Shown here: in pieces, positions 62,681 through 64,000 of the stretch
Layout of the letters: every line of letters starts with the position of its first letter
Numbering within the stretch: position 1 is the first letter of the stretch
Origin: Maribacter zhoushanensis
GTDB taxonomy: Bacteria; Bacteroidota; Bacteroidia; Flavobacteriales; Flavobacteriaceae
Length of the DNA: 64,000 nucleotides
Reading direction: 5' to 3'
Assembly: GCF_029350975.1 (NCBI RefSeq)
Contig: NZ_JARKMR010000003.1
Span: forward strand, 43,908-107,907
The notes under the pieces: generated by a model
Told to the model about the DNA's origin: nothing
Database searches by the model: none
What the model saw: the letters and a program-made list of their open reading frames with translations, nothing else
Made by a program: the position numbers and the translations under genes

Positions 62681-63595
62681 ATGAAAACACTAAAACTACT
62701 TACAGGATATTTCCTATTGGCAACTTTAATGGTTTCTTGTTATACAGAAGTAATTATTGAAGATGATTTTATAGAAGAGTCGGCATTTAATACCGACCAA
62801 GTTTTACAGAGTTATGATTTATGGTATGTAGATATTAATGCTACTAGAGGTAATGGTGAAGTACCATTTCTACAAAGGGCATTTACGGTTTCTTTTGACC
62901 GGGGAGTATTGTATGCAAATAATAATATTGTAGGTATTGGTAAAACAGGTGGCGGCTATGGTATTGATGTAGGAACTTATGGAACGTTAAGAGGTACTGT
63001 AGATATAAATCATGATATTGATGGCTCTTGGTTTTTAGAAGTTTATGCGGTAAACAATAATACCATAGAGTTGTATGATGCCAGTACAGATACTTCATAT
63101 TACTTAAAAGGGTACCAAATAAATAATTTTGATTATGACATGGTTTTCTATGATAACATAAATTATTTCATTCAAGAATATGATGCTTGGGAGAAAATTT
63201 ATACCAGTGAAACAGGTGCGTTAAATGATTTTGATAATGAAAATTATTTACAGTTTTTACCAAGATATTTTAGGTCTTCTTTAAATGCACCAAACTCTAG
63301 TATTTCAAATCTACGATGGGATTTTGAAGGTGATTACCAAGTCTTTAATGTTCAAGGGGATAATTCATTGAAAACCCTGACTTTGGATTATGATTTCTTT
63401 GGTAATGACTATTTTGAATTATACGTTATTAACGATAATACCATAGAATTATATCATCCAGAAAGTGGCACAATATATGAGTTTAGAGGTAGAGGGTATC
63501 AAGAATATTTGAAGTCTGGAAAAGGTACAGAGAGTAAGAAAAGAATTAAAACTTCTAACCCTACAATGAACGTAGAGCGGAAGAAGGCAAAATAG
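62681..63595 (+). CDS. Lipoprotein with two similar domains, unknown function
   Basis: 304 residues with lipobox MVSC (Cys20), so exported and lipid-anchored. Two halves are alike: YDLWYVDI...WFLEVYAVNNNTIELYDASTDTSYYLKGY (about 45-145) and YDAWEKIY...YFELYVINDNTIELYHPESGTIYEFRGR (about 166-270). Each may be a lipocalin-like beta domain. A basic tail ends the protein. Relatives in databases may carry an unrelated nucleotide-transferase name, which nothing here supports. Confidence 0.78.
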   Translation: MKTLKLLTGYFLLATLMVSCYTEVIIEDDFIEESAFNTDQVLQSYDLWYVDINATRGNGEVPFLQRAFTVSFDRGVLYANNNIVGIGKTGGGYGIDVGTYGTLRGTVDINHDIDGSWFLEVYAVNNNTIELYDASTDTSYYLKGYQINNFDYDMVFYDNINYFIQEYDAWEKIYTSETGALNDFDNENYLQFLPRYFRSSLNAPNSSISNLRWDFEGDYQVFNVQGDNSLKTLTLDYDFFGNDYFELYVINDNTIELYHPESGTIYEFRGRGYQEYLKSGKGTESKKRIKTSNPTMNVERKKAK

Positions 63596-63617
63596 TTTTT
63601 AGGTTGATTGTCTCAAG

Positions 63618-63652
63618 AGTGCCCTGTCAAAATATTTGCAGGGCACTTTTTT
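63618..63652 (+). terminator. Terminator after the lipoprotein gene
   Basis: A 9-bp stem AGTGCCCTG/CAGGGCACT (63618-63626, 63639-63647) with a 12-nt loop is followed by T residues. Its T-run touches the stop of the convergent DUF421 gene. Confidence 0.8.
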
Positions 63653-64000
63653 ATGCGTCATCCTTAACATCTTCCATAATTATAGAATCTACTTCTCTAA
63701 GCGTATCTGTGTGAAGAACAGAAATATCTCCCGTAGTTTCAAATACCACGGCTTTTACTTCAGAAAGCTGTAAAACATTTGCTTCACGTAATTTCCCCAT
63801 TAAATCAGCTTGGCTCACTAAAGCTTTCTTTAAATTGTTTTTTAAGATAGTGCCATTTTTCATTAACAAAATAGGGGTGTTGGTCATAACTTTCTGTGCA
63901 GAATTAGATGATGACAGTAATTTGGCGAACAATGCTTGTAGACCTGCAAGTAGGGCAATAGAAACCATAGCAGGCATTAAGCTAGATACTGGCTTGTTAA
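63651..64000 (-). CDS. DUF421 (YetF/YcaP-type) protein, C-terminal part
   Basis: The frame is open to the window edge, so the gene starts outside. The visible 116 residues hold the cytoplasmic DUF421 domain: TPILLMKNGTILKNNLKKALVS, DLMGKLREANV and EVKAVVFETTGDISVLH. An ATG at 63977 is internal, since NKPVSSL precedes it in frame and the membrane helices of the family would lie further upstream. Function is unknown. Confidence 0.85.
   Translation of the reverse strand, partial: NKPVSSLMPAMVSIALLAGLQALFAKLLSSSNSAQKVMTNTPILLMKNGTILKNNLKKALVSQADLMGKLREANVLQLSEVKAVVFETTGDISVLHTDTLREVDSIIMEDVKDDA

Overview
The window is a chromosomal segment of a member of the Flavobacteriaceae (Bacteroidota), probably a marine genus of the Maribacter/Zobellia kind. 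The evidence is the low GC content, the Bacteroidota promoter signature (TTTG, about 19 nt, TAnnTTTG) before many genes, almost no Shine-Dalgarno sequences, and lineage-typical gene groups: acpP-fabF-rnc-IPExxxVDY-pyk, the complete Bat operon, an RNase H with a viroplasmin domain, and a 632-residue PurF. The genus is inference. No rRNA, tRNA, CRISPR array, transposase or prophage was seen.

Layout. 1-690: four tandem copies of a small-RNA-like unit on the minus strand, with period 202 bp for the first three. 765-5018 (minus): purN, rnhA, a PfkB kinase and purF. 5251-9609 (plus): acpP, fabF, rnc, an IPExxxVDY protein and pyk. 9678-16819 (minus): a PAS protein, a first RND efflux set and a small exported protein. 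16929-18552: dinB and a CYTH protein, divergent. 18631-24893 (minus): a second RND efflux set with its MarR/GbsR-type regulator and two matching operator-like sites. 25136-26560: pheS and a hypothetical gene. 26632-31325 (minus): SulP, beta carbonic anhydrase, SulP and a small exported protein. 31384-40453 (minus): moxR, DUF58, a two-TM protein, then batA to batE. 40625-43510 (plus): an aldo/keto reductase, an SDR, a heptanucleotide repeat and an AlbA-type protein. 43497-46383 (minus): amylosucrase and fructokinase. 46569-50619 (plus): an SPFH-GYF_2 protein, a zinc-ribbon membrane protein, a phosphatase and an acyl-ACP desaturase. 50674-52268 (minus): two envelope proteins. 52269-52852: a candidate ncRNA and a 38-residue peptide gene inside an inverted repeat. 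52853-56751 (minus): ALDH7-like dehydrogenase, DUF1304, 3-hydroxyanthranilate dioxygenase and two CAP lipoproteins. 56940-58214: cvpA and two small genes, divergent. 58276-62571: glpK, glpD and convergent gpsA. 62681-64000: a lipoprotein with an internal duplication and the 3' part of a DUF421 gene.

How the genes work together. PurN and PurF are steps of purine synthesis. AcpP/FabF build fatty acids and the desaturase modifies acyl-ACP. Both RND systems are complete adaptor-pump-outer-membrane lipoprotein sets. The SulP/carbonic anhydrase block looks like bicarbonate uptake and hydration. Amylosucrase plus fructokinase forms a compact sucrose-use pair. GlpK/GlpD use glycerol, while GpsA makes glycerol 3-phosphate for lipids.

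The least explained elements are the tandem RNA array at the left edge, the 52.4-52.85 kb intergenic structures, the operator pair of efflux set 2, the terminators inside the acpP-fabF and pfkB-purF units, and the SPFH/zinc-ribbon pair that recalls Bacillus YdjI/YdjG without a PspA gene.
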